Of a stretch of 38,297 nt of DNA, positions 1-6,574 are shown one piece after another. The stretch's first letter is position 1; each line of letters begins with the position of its first letter. The position numbers were made by a program, and so were the translations under genes. The notes under the pieces were generated by a model, which saw nothing but the letters and a program-made list of their open reading frames with translations, ran no database searches and was not told the DNA's origin. The stretch lies in NCBI GenBank assembly GCA_002477955.1, contig DLLE01000053.1, positions 17,375 through 55,671 of the forward strand, read 5' to 3'. Origin of the DNA: Treponema sp. UBA7570 (GTDB lineage Bacteria; Spirochaetota; Spirochaetia; Treponematales; Treponemataceae).

Positions 1-1398
1 CACGACCGATATTTTTTGGATGCAGTTTGCAGCAGCATTTACGAGCTTGACCGCAAGCGTCTCAAACTTTACGAAGGCAACTATTCAACTTATCTCGAAA
101 AAAAACAAATTGAACTCGAAATCGAGCAAAATACAGAACGCCGAATAGAATCAGTTCTCCGAATTGAACGCGACTGGCTCATGCGGGGTCCATGCGCCCG
201 CGGAACAAAGGCAAAAGCTAGAATCCAGCGCGACAACGCCCTCATAAACCGCGAAAAATTCTCGCAAGACAAAGGATTTTCGTTTGAAGTGGCAGGCCGC
301 CGTCTTGGAGGCAAAATTCTCGAACTGCACAATATTTCAAAAAATTTTCCAAAAGGCTACGTCGGCGAAAAAGAAGCCGGTGATTCAACCGCACAAAACT
401 TTACGCCAGTGCTCAAAAATTTTTCCTACAAATTTAACAAAGGCGAAAAAATCGGCATTTTCGGAAACAACGGCTCAGGAAAATCCACGCTCTTAAACAT
501 CATCACCGGAACAATTCCGCCAGACACCGGCACAATCGAAAAAGGCGAAAACACATTCATCGGCTACTACCAGCAAAATCCGGTTTTTCCAAACCTCAAC
601 CTGACAGTCCTCGAATACATAAAAGAAGCGGCCGAAATAGTGCACCGCAACAACGGAAAAGACCTGAGCGCTTCCCAATTCTTAAACGAATTCGGTTTTG
701 AAGGCAAAATCCAACATTCAATGCTTTCCACACTTTCCGGGGGCGAACGAAAACGCGTTTTTTTGGTACGGCTTCTAATCACAAACCCAAATTTTCTCGT
801 TCTCGATGAACCGACCAACGATTTTGACATTTTCACAATGAACATTCTCGAGCAGTTCCTCACCGACTACCAGGGCTGCCTTTTAATCGTAAGCCACGAC
901 CGCTATTTTATGGACAAAATCGCCGACACACTTTTCATAATGGAAGAAGACGGCAGCATAAGCGGATTTGTCGGCAAATGTTCCGAATATCTGCAAACTT
1001 TGGAAGAAAAAAAGAAAGCACAGTCCAAGAATGAAAAGGGGAAAGACTTCCCCTCGCTCCCAAGCCAAGCCGCTCCACGAACCGTCCCTGCAAGCAGCGC
1101 CGATTCTCTCCGCTTTGATGGCTTGTCCGCTACCCCTTCTGCGGGCTCAAACGCCGCCCGCAACGCCTGCTCGCCAGAAAAACCTCGCCGCCGCACTTAT
1201 AAAGAACAAAAAGAATTCGAAGCTCTCGAAAATGAAATTCTCGAACTCGAAGAAAAAAAATCCGTTCTCGAAGCGCAAATGGCTGATTCAGACTTTACAA
1301 AAGCGAGAAAAGCCGGAGAAGAATACACAAAAGCCGAAGAACGCCTAAACCATGCTTACGAACGCTGGAGCGAACTTGCGGAACTATCAGAAAATTAA
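1..1398 (+). CDS. uup: ABC-F ATPase, Uup type (5' end outside window)
   Basis: The first codons read HDRYFLD, the end of the first ATPase domain (H-switch), so the start codon and most of domain 1 lie before the window. The linker carries the Uup hallmark RDWLMRGPCARGTKAKARI. Domain 2 is complete: Walker A GNNGSGKST (about nt 465-492), signature LSGGERKR (about nt 733-756), Walker B FLVLDEPTNDFD and H-switch SHDRYFMD (about nt 892-915). The C-terminus is a Glu/Lys-rich coiled coil typical of Uup. ABC-F proteins have no membrane domain and act on ribosomes or on nucleic acid structures; that this one does so is inference from the family. Odd point: between domain 2 and the coiled coil (about nt 1020-1195) the sequence becomes GC-rich and encodes a low-complexity Ser/Ala/Pro/Arg stretch unlike the rest of the gene. 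Confidence 0.93.
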   Translation, partial: HDRYFLDAVCSSIYELDRKRLKLYEGNYSTYLEKKQIELEIEQNTERRIESVLRIERDWLMRGPCARGTKAKARIQRDNALINREKFSQDKGFSFEVAGRRLGGKILELHNISKNFPKGYVGEKEAGDSTAQNFTPVLKNFSYKFNKGEKIGIFGNNGSGKSTLLNIITGTIPPDTGTIEKGENTFIGYYQQNPVFPNLNLTVLEYIKEAAEIVHRNNGKDLSASQFLNEFGFEGKIQHSMLSTLSGGERKRVFLVRLLITNPNFLVLDEPTNDFDIFTMNILEQFLTDYQGCLLIVSHDRYFMDKIADTLFIMEEDGSISGFVGKCSEYLQTLEEKKKAQSKNEKGKDFPSLPSQAAPRTVPASSADSLRFDGLSATPSAGSNAARNACSPEKPRRRTYKEQKEFEALENEILELEEKKSVLEAQMADSDFTKARKAGEEYTKAEERLNHAYERWSELAELSEN

Positions 1399-1439
1399 AA
1401 CCTCGCTTTAATGCGTTTTATATTTTTTTTACTTTATGC

Positions 1440-1457
1440 TACACTTTTCTCATTATG
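1440..1457 (+). promoter_or_regulatory. extended -10 close to the thioesterase start
   Basis: TGC-TACACT is an extended -10 whose hexamer lies at 1440-1445. It ends 9 nt before the ATG at 1455, and no Shine-Dalgarno sequence is present in between. The -35 region is poor. If used, the mRNA would begin within about 3 nt of the start codon. Confidence 0.4.
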
Positions 1458-1859
1458 AAAATTACAACGGTATTAAAAGTTCGTCCCTACGAATGCGACT
1501 CTTACAACCACGTAAACAATGCAGTTTACTTAAACTATCTGGAAACCGCCAGAATGGACTTTCTGGAAAAAATAGGTTTTAACTACGATGGAATCTTCAA
1601 TGCAGGCTACTATCTTTTTGTAACCCACGTAGACATTCACTACAAAGTTTCTGCAAAAATGCACGAGGAACTTTCAATCGAAACCTGGCCAATCAAAATG
1701 GGCGCAGTTTCTGGAACGATGCACCAGATTATCAAAAAACCGGACGGTCAAATCAGCGCCGAAGCCGACGTAACCTGGGCCTGTGTAAACCACGAAGCTC
1801 ATCCGTCAAGAATTCCTTCGGAATTTATGGTAGACGGCCTTAAACCAGAATCAAACTAA
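1455..1859 (+). CDS. acyl-CoA thioesterase, hot-dog fold (YbgC/FadM-like)
   Basis: This 134-residue protein has the length of a single-hot-dog 4-hydroxybenzoyl-CoA thioesterase family member. The N-terminal block YECDSYNHVNNAVYLNYLE (about residues 13-31) matches the family pattern with an acidic active-site position followed by HVNN..Y..Y.E..R. Such enzymes hydrolyse acyl-CoA or acyl-ACP thioesters in the cytoplasm; the substrate cannot be read from sequence. It follows the ABC-F gene by 56 nt but has its own -10-like box just before the ATG, so it may be transcribed separately. A strong hairpin follows the stop codon. Confidence 0.88.
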   Translation: MKITTVLKVRPYECDSYNHVNNAVYLNYLETARMDFLEKIGFNYDGIFNAGYYLFVTHVDIHYKVSAKMHEELSIETWPIKMGAVSGTMHQIIKKPDGQISAEADVTWACVNHEAHPSRIPSEFMVDGLKPESN

Positions 1860-1863
1860 ACAA

Positions 1864-1920
1864 AAAAATGACCGCTGGACAAAAGTTTCATTCGCTTAAA
1901 ACCAACGGTCATTTTTATTT
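1864..1920 (+). terminator. terminator after the thioesterase gene
   Basis: Arms 1864-1878 (AAAAATGACCGCTGG) and 1902-1916 pair over 15 positions with one G/T-type mismatch. The right arm ends in TTTTT and is followed by ATTT. It sits 5 nt after the stop codon. Confidence 0.8.
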
Positions 1921-1954
1921 ATCTTTTTCATTGTTTTTTTGTTTGCTATATAAA

Positions 1955-1981
1955 TAAAAAAGGCCGCCCATTTGAGCAGCC
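1955..1981 (-). terminator. terminator after rpsU
   Basis: Read on the minus strand, GGCTGCTC (1981-1974), loop AAAT, GGGCGGCC (1969-1962) forms an 8-bp stem (two G-U pairs), followed by six T. It lies 15 nt after the rpsU stop codon. Confidence 0.85.
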
Positions 1982-1996
1982 CGTTCACTTTTAGAA

Positions 1997-2203
1997 CTAG
2001 TAATCTTTTTTTTCTGACTTGCGTCTTTTGTTAAAAAGTTTGCGTTCCAAAGCAGTTTTCTTCTGATGATTTTCTGCAGAAGGCTTTACATAGTATTCGC
2101 GACGTTTACATTCACGAACAATGCCCTCTTTTTCAACCATGCGCTTAAAGCGTTTAATTGCTTTTTCGAGGTTCTCTGACTCGTCTACAACGATTGTTGC
2201 CAT
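1997..2203 (-). CDS. rpsU: 30S ribosomal protein S21 (bS21)
   Basis: A 68-residue, very basic protein with the bS21 pattern: an N-terminal TIVVDESENLEKAIKRFKR, a central REYYVKPS, and a Lys/Arg-rich tail. It is a component of the small ribosomal subunit near the 3' end of 16S rRNA and takes part in initiation. The start is fixed by a perfect Shine-Dalgarno AAAGGAGGTGA 5 nt before the ATG. The gene is monocistronic, between its own promoter and terminator. Confidence 0.97.
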   Translation of the reverse strand: MATIVVDESENLEKAIKRFKRMVEKEGIVRECKRREYYVKPSAENHQKKTALERKLFNKRRKSEKKDY

Positions 2204-2245
2204 GTAATTTCACCTCCTTTCCTCGGTGTTCCGATAAGTTCGATT

Positions 2246-2274
2246 AGTATATGAAAAATTCAAAATGAATTCAA
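2246..2274 (-). promoter_or_regulatory. sigma-70 type promoter of rpsU
   Basis: On the minus strand, -35 TTGAAT (2274-2269), a 17-nt spacer, and -10 TATACT (2251-2246). The leader before rpsU would be about 35 nt and ends in a consensus Shine-Dalgarno. Confidence 0.7.
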
Positions 2275-2302
2275 CATATCAACCAACCAAATTTCAAAAA
2301 AA

Positions 2303-2695
2303 CTAGTTTAAAAGCGCCTTTGCGTCTTCAAGAGCCTGAGAATCTGGAGCAAGCTGAGCTTTTGCAATTCCTTTTAGATTTGCTCCGGCCGCTTTTACAC
2401 GTTCGCCCCAGTCGCTGAGCATTTGACCGTCGCCCCAGTCGTAAGAACCAAAAAGACCTATGGTTTTTCCAGAAATCTGGCCTTCAATTCCCGAAAAGAA
2501 CTCTTCCATTGAATCTTCAAGCTGTTCGGCGCCCATTGCAGGGCTTCCCAAAAGAATTAAATCCGCAGAAAGAACTTCTGAGGGGTCTGCTACATCAGCA
2601 GTGCTAAAATATGCATCCGGCGCAGCTTCCTTAATCGCATTTGCAATCTGCTCCGTATTTCCTGTTGTTGAAGAATAAACAATTGCTGTTTTCAT
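2303..2695 (-). CDS. short-chain flavodoxin
   Basis: A 130-residue protein with the flavodoxin FMN phosphate loop YSSTTGNTEQIA at residues 7-18 and a later GSYDWGDG segment (about residues 82-89) that forms the second isoalloxazine-side loop. It is a cytoplasmic one-electron carrier that commonly replaces ferredoxin when iron is scarce. Its ATG overlaps the stop codon of the upstream DUF3793 gene (ATGA, 4 nt), so the two are translationally coupled and share the operator-bearing promoter at 3356-3409. The electron donor and acceptor are not evident from the window. Confidence 0.94.
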   Translation of the reverse strand: MKTAIVYSSTTGNTEQIANAIKEAAPDAYFSTADVADPSEVLSADLILLGSPAMGAEQLEDSMEEFFSGIEGQISGKTIGLFGSYDWGDGQMLSDWGERVKAAGANLKGIAKAQLAPDSQALEDAKALLN

Positions 2696-3270
2696 AAATT
2701 TTCCTCCATTTTTTTATATTTTTGCGCAGCAAGAGGAACGCTAAGTCCCTGCCTGAACCACGACATACAAATTTCTGTGCAGAGCCTGTACTTTTCCATT
2801 AAATCAAGTGCAGCCTGCTTATCTCCATAAACTTTCCAGAATCCGCTAAACACACAGTTTCTGGCATTTTGAGTTTCAAAACCTATGACATCTTCGAGCG
2901 GATAGCCCAAAAAAAGTCCAGTTTCGTGCGGAAAGGAGCTTTCGTGGGCAAGCCGAAATAAAAGTTCGCTCAAAATCGAATTAAAACCTTTTTCAACATC
3001 ATATCCCTTAGTTTTTAAGTATTCCTGGTTTTTCTTTTTGGAGCAAACTTCTTCAAGCAAGCCTTTGTCGTAAACAAAAATCAAAACCCGTCCGTCGTCT
3101 TTTTTGAGAACAACAAAAAAACGCCTGTCTTTTGAAAAATTTTTACGCCAGGAAAAAAGCCGGCTTCGATTAGTTGAATAAAATTCATTTTTAAGGCTAA
3201 AAAGGCTTGCAGGTTTTATTCCGCAAAGCGCAGGAGCGCTGCAATGAATCACAGTTTCTTCAAATCCCAT
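2692..3270 (-). CDS. DUF3793 family protein
   Basis: I recognise the DUF3793 family pattern: an N-terminal FEETVIHCSAPALCGIKPA, then VYDKGLLEE, then HETGLFLGYPLEDVIGF and FSGFWKVYGD, ending in WFRQGLSVPLAA. The function is not known to me; the family often sits beside flavodoxins, as here, which suggests a role in redox or iron physiology. The start at 3270 (193 aa) is chosen because family members begin right before this motif. An upstream in-frame ATG at 3342 would add sequence encoded by a stem-loop. The gene is the first of a two-gene operon with flavodoxin (4-nt ATGA overlap). Confidence 0.85.
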   Translation of the reverse strand: MGFEETVIHCSAPALCGIKPASLFSLKNEFYSTNRSRLFSWRKNFSKDRRFFVVLKKDDGRVLIFVYDKGLLEEVCSKKKNQEYLKTKGYDVEKGFNSILSELLFRLAHESSFPHETGLFLGYPLEDVIGFETQNARNCVFSGFWKVYGDKQAALDLMEKYRLCTEICMSWFRQGLSVPLAAQKYKKMEENL

Positions 3271-3280
3271 TAAAAATTCC

Positions 3281-3342
3281 AAAAAAATATGGCAGTACAA
3301 CACTCCAGAGAAACAGTCAGAACTTAAGAATCGTACTGCCAT
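3281..3342 (-). promoter_or_regulatory. leader stem-loop with T-run (possible attenuator)
   Basis: Perfect 10-bp inverted repeat ATGGCAGTAC / GTACTGCCAT at 3342-3333 and 3298-3289 (minus-strand order), with a 34-nt loop, followed on the minus strand by ATTTTTTTGGAA. The T-run ends right at the weak ribosome binding site of the DUF3793 gene. It lies in the predicted 5' leader, so it can act as a terminator or as an RNA switch. Confidence 0.5.
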
Positions 3343-3355
3343 GAGGTACACTTAG

Positions 3356-3409
3356 GTTAGCACAAGCTAACTATGTTGTTAGCATACACTAACAACATAG
3401 TTATGTCAA
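3356..3409 (-). promoter_or_regulatory. promoter with tandem GTTAG-N6-CTAAC operators (DUF3793-flavodoxin)
   Basis: Minus-strand promoter: -35 TTGACA (3409-3404), a 17-nt spacer, -10 TATGCT (3386-3381). Two 16-bp palindromes of the form GTTAG-N6-CTAAC lie at 3378-3393 (covering the -10 and part of the spacer) and 3356-3371 (just downstream of the start point), 22 bp apart. The first is nested in a longer perfect palindrome with 14-bp arms (3369-3382 and 3389-3402). The outer flank TTAGGTTAG resembles a half of DtxR-type metal boxes. A repressor bound here would block RNA polymerase. Its identity is inference. Confidence 0.8.
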
Positions 3410-3470
3410 TTGAATTTTTCTTTTTTGAAGAGTTTAAGCCAGAAAAGTTAATTTTTAAGGGAATAATATA

Positions 3471-3562
3471 CCCCGGATTGTAACGGCGCGAATGCGTCCG
3501 CCTCGGCGGATGGAGCGAAAGCGGAACCGTGAAAAGCCGGATTGTACGCAAAATGCGGTCCA
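3471..3562 (+). repeat. modular palindrome-core repeat, copy 1
   Basis: A GC-rich intergenic element with the flanks shared by the other copies (left CCCCGGATTGTAACGGCGCG, right TGGAGCGAAAGCGGAACC then AGCCGGATTG and GCGGTCCA). Its core is the hairpin TCCGCC-TC-GGCGGA (3497-3510). Together with the operator region it fills the gene-free stretch 3271-3585. Confidence 0.75.
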
Positions 3563-3585
3563 AATTTTTATGGCACATACGGTTT

Positions 3586-5307
3586 TTATTCAATATTGAA
3601 AACAGCGCCATCGGGAGAAGGCTGAACTTTTATTTTGCATGGGTGGAATTCGGCGTTTGCGCAAAAAAATGGCAAATCCATTGCGTATTCTGAGAGCACG
3701 TCTTCTGGCCAATAGTGCAATTTTATGGTTGATGTCTGGCAGTCGCCGTCTGCATCGCTCAAAGCGCCGTAAAGCTCTATCATATCGCTGACTATATTTA
3801 TATACTTTGCAAGATGATTTTGTTCAAATTGTTTTTTTATAAAATCTTTCTGCAATTTTCTAATCTGCGGCATTTTTGGTTCGGGCGGAAGCATAATTTT
3901 TTCTTCTCGAAGATATTTTTCAAATTCTCCAAGAAAAACGCTCGGCTTTTTGTGCAGATGGTAAATTATGCAGTTAAACCAGCTTACTGCGCGACCCTGC
4001 GTATAAAAAAGATTTACCGCCCGTGCAAGCGAAGCGGCTTTTTGCAAGTCTGACTCTGGAAATTGAGGTGTTTTTAAAACGTTGTAAGGCGGTTTTTGTT
4101 CCCATATCATTCCAAATTTTTTTGCTGAATCGTGCAAATCTGTTCCTGGAAGAACCGAAAGGCAAAAAAGTTCAAGATTGTTTGGATAAAGGCTGAGCGC
4201 ATAATCAATACTGTTTTTAAAACCTTTTAATGTGTCGCCCGGCAATCCGTAAATCAGGTCAAAGCCAAAAGTCACGCCTGCCTCGTTAAGATAACCAATA
4301 TTTTTGCTGAACTTTTTTTTGTCGAGCGTGCGATGTACATTTTTTAAGACTTCTGGATCTGCGCTCTGCATTCCAATTTGCAGGGCACAACGCACGCGGC
4401 TGAAGGCTTTTGCAAGTTCGCGGTCAATAAATTCGGCCCGCGCTTCAAAATAATAAAAAGTGTCCGGCGTTTTTTTTTCAATCAGCCTGAGCATCTGAAT
4501 GGCGCGTTCTTTGCTCGCATTGTAGGTTGGATCAAGGACAAAAACCTGAGGAACTTTTTTTTGGGCAAAAAGCTCGATTTCTTTTTCGATCCGTTCCATC
4601 GGAAAATATGCTACTTTTTTTTCGCCTTTGGATTCGTAGCAATATGAACACTTAAAAGGGCAGCCACGGGCAAGTTCCCATAAAGCTCCGCCGTATTTTG
4701 CAACGTCGAGTGTGCCGTCAAGATATGGCGAAGAAAGTTTTTCTAAGGCGCAGGGTGAAGTTCTCGCAAACTGGAAGACCTGAGGTTTGCCGTTTAAATA
4801 GAAAAGTCCTGGAATTTCGGGCAATTTTTCTGCACCGGCATTTTTAAAAATCGATTCCAAAAGCAAAACTGCGGCTTCTTCGCCAGCTCCTGCAATCGTA
4901 TAATCAAATCCCTCAAAGACAAATGGATCTGCCGTAACTTCAGGACCGCCAGCAATTGTTATGATTTCCGGGTTTATTTTTTTGAGACAGCGGGCAGCAT
5001 TTTCCAAAGCAACATGATTCCACACGTAAATGCTAAAAAGCACGATTTGCGGACTTTTTTTTGCCAGTTGCTCAGCAATGTAAGAGCCTGTCTGCATTTC
5101 ACCGGTATTTTTTTCTGCTTCAATTTCTGCTTCGGACAAAATCTTTTTTATTTCGGGAGATTCCTTGCAAAAATCACACAATTCAACATTGTAAAAATTT
5201 TTTGTGCGGTCATCGTTTTTTACGGCAGAAGCAATACAAGCCACCCCCAAAGGCAGAGCCTGAGGGGATTTTTCGATTAAGAGCGTTGTGCAAAGAACTT
5301 TTTGCAT
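3586..5307 (-). CDS. B12-binding-type radical SAM protein with DUF4080 tail
   Basis: 573 residues. Residues about 1-150 form the Rossmann-like domain of the B12-binding class (LPLGVACIASAV, then FSIYVWN, IAGGPEVTADP, TIAGAGEEA). The radical SAM core has the cluster motif C216-x3-C220-x2-C223 (RGCPFKCSYCYE). The C-terminal part matches the DUF4080 type. I see no DxHxxG cobalamin-ligand motif, so cobalamin binding is uncertain. The reaction and substrate are unknown. Its ATG overlaps the stop codon of the upstream purO-like gene by 1 nt (TAATG), so the two are cotranscribed. Confidence 0.88.
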   Translation of the reverse strand: MQKVLCTTLLIEKSPQALPLGVACIASAVKNDDRTKNFYNVELCDFCKESPEIKKILSEAEIEAEKNTGEMQTGSYIAEQLAKKSPQIVLFSIYVWNHVALENAARCLKKINPEIITIAGGPEVTADPFVFEGFDYTIAGAGEEAAVLLLESIFKNAGAEKLPEIPGLFYLNGKPQVFQFARTSPCALEKLSSPYLDGTLDVAKYGGALWELARGCPFKCSYCYESKGEKKVAYFPMERIEKEIELFAQKKVPQVFVLDPTYNASKERAIQMLRLIEKKTPDTFYYFEARAEFIDRELAKAFSRVRCALQIGMQSADPEVLKNVHRTLDKKKFSKNIGYLNEAGVTFGFDLIYGLPGDTLKGFKNSIDYALSLYPNNLELFCLSVLPGTDLHDSAKKFGMIWEQKPPYNVLKTPQFPESDLQKAASLARAVNLFYTQGRAVSWFNCIIYHLHKKPSVFLGEFEKYLREEKIMLPPEPKMPQIRKLQKDFIKKQFEQNHLAKYINIVSDMIELYGALSDADGDCQTSTIKLHYWPEDVLSEYAMDLPFFCANAEFHPCKIKVQPSPDGAVFNIE

Positions 5308-6035
5308 TATTTGTTTTTATTGATGATTTTTTCTTCAAATTTTCCAGTCTGAATGTCAATAAAGCGGACAAAAAGACTTACTTTGTTTTCTTCGTTGAGA
5401 CTTGACCAGATTTTGTCGGTAAATTCTTCGATATTGCCTTTGATTTCTACAACTTCCGGTTCACCCTCAAACGACGGAAGAGGATTTCCGTTGCCCATAT
5501 AAGTATGAATAAATCTTCCCTGGCCTTTTACAGGATTGTCGTATGCAAATGTGAATCTTAAAGTGTTGTCTGGATTTCCAAAATCGCTTTTTAAGATTGA
5601 AATTGCGTAATCGAATTTTCCATTTTCTATATTTAAAAGTGAAGAAATTCTCGGAGTGTAATTTGGAGCATCGTGTTCATATTTACGAGAACGCAATGAC
5701 TGTTCAAAAGTTTTTCCTTCTCTAAGACCTTCAAAAATCGTGTCTGTCTGATCACCGTTTGTTACGATTGTACTGTTTTTGAACTGACGAACTGCCGCAT
5801 AAATTATAAGGCTTGGATCACCTGCGATTAAACTTGGATCAAATGCTTTTGTGCGAACAACTTCGCTTCCATCTTCTGTTTCGACTGTAAAAATGCGGTT
5901 ACGGCTTCCAGCGCTGCGTCCCATTGTCCAGTATGCGCTGACAGCATATTTTCCGTCTTCTGAAAGACCTGCAACAATTCCGCGTCCTGGATATTCATTC
6001 TGCGACAAAAGATTTTCGAGCTGATTGATTTTCAT
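5307..6035 (-). CDS. purO: IMP cyclohydrolase, PurO family
   Basis: 242 residues with the N-terminal PGRGIVAGLSEDGKYAVSAYWTMGRSAGSRNRIF region (residues 16-49) characteristic of PurO-type IMP cyclohydrolase, an archaeal-type enzyme also present in some bacteria. It closes FAICAR to IMP, the last step of de novo purine synthesis, in place of the cyclohydrolase half of PurH. The start has Shine-Dalgarno AAAGGA 8 nt before the ATG. It is cotranscribed with the radical SAM gene through a TAATG overlap. No other purine gene is in the window. Confidence 0.88.
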   Translation of the reverse strand: MKINQLENLLSQNEYPGRGIVAGLSEDGKYAVSAYWTMGRSAGSRNRIFTVETEDGSEVVRTKAFDPSLIAGDPSLIIYAAVRQFKNSTIVTNGDQTDTIFEGLREGKTFEQSLRSRKYEHDAPNYTPRISSLLNIENGKFDYAISILKSDFGNPDNTLRFTFAYDNPVKGQGRFIHTYMGNGNPLPSFEGEPEVVEIKGNIEEFTDKIWSSLNEENKVSLFVRFIDIQTGKFEEKIINKNK

Positions 6036-6574
6036 AAGTAAATTCCTTTAGGGCAAGGGATTGGAAGGGCGCATAGCGTTGTTTTGTGCCGGCTGAGCTT
6101 ATCGAAGCCAAACAAAACAATGAAACCCTGCAAAGCCCGGTGCGGGTGTCCAAATTTTATTTTTGCTGCGGTTGCGCCCGCCGAAACCGCAAAATATAGA
6201 AAATTTTGCCTTTTTGACAAGCCGATTACAACTGCGAACAAAGTTTCTGGGCAACCGCATGACCCAAAATTTATAATTTTATTTTTCAGGTTAAATATCG
6301 AAGTTCAAAAAATCCAAGCAATGATTTTCCTTATCGAATTTCCTGAGAAATTGTTTTGGTTTGACCGGAAAATTTAAACTCAAAATAAACCGCTTGCCTT
6401 TATATTATCTACAGTTTATGTTTTTTTCAACACTGGCACTTTAAGGAATTTTTGGTTATATTTTGCTAAAAAGTGTTTATTTTTCTTTATTGATATGTTT
6501 TTTTAGACGATAATAGAGATATTGGACAATTTAAAAATGGCGGGTGAGTGTTTGCTCTTTATTCGGAGGATTGT
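6036..6574. other. 539-nt gene-free region before the chemoreceptor gene
   Basis: It holds a modular repeat (6051-6152), a weak hairpin with GCGGTT/AACCGC arms near 6168-6191, and then AT-rich sequence leading to the chemoreceptor gene. Open frames in this stretch run through the repeat and look random. A clear promoter was not identified; GACGATAA at 6506-6513 resembles a sigma-28 -10 but has no matching -35. Confidence 0.6.
6051..6152 (+). repeat. modular palindrome-core repeat, copy 2
   Basis: Shared left flank GGGATTGGAAGGGCGCATAG-CGTT and right flank AATGAAACCC...GTGTCCA. The core is GTTTTGT (6081-6087) paired with ACAAAAC (6112-6118). Nested inside the core is the motif CTGAGCTTATCGAAG with GGCT/AGCC ends, which resembles a short palindromic motif seen between genes in many bacteria. 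Confidence 0.7.

Noticed and set aside
3357..3611. Open frame of 84 codons on the - strand
   Set aside because: It runs through the operator palindromes and a modular repeat and overlaps the radical SAM 3' end; no ribosome site or family pattern.
6084..6377. Open frame of 97 codons on the + strand
   Set aside because: It starts inside a repeat core and has no Shine-Dalgarno or similarity I recognise.
6487..6513. Sigma-28 promoter for the chemoreceptor gene
   Set aside because: GACGATAA at 6506 resembles a -10, but no TAAA-like -35 stands at 14-16 nt upstream.
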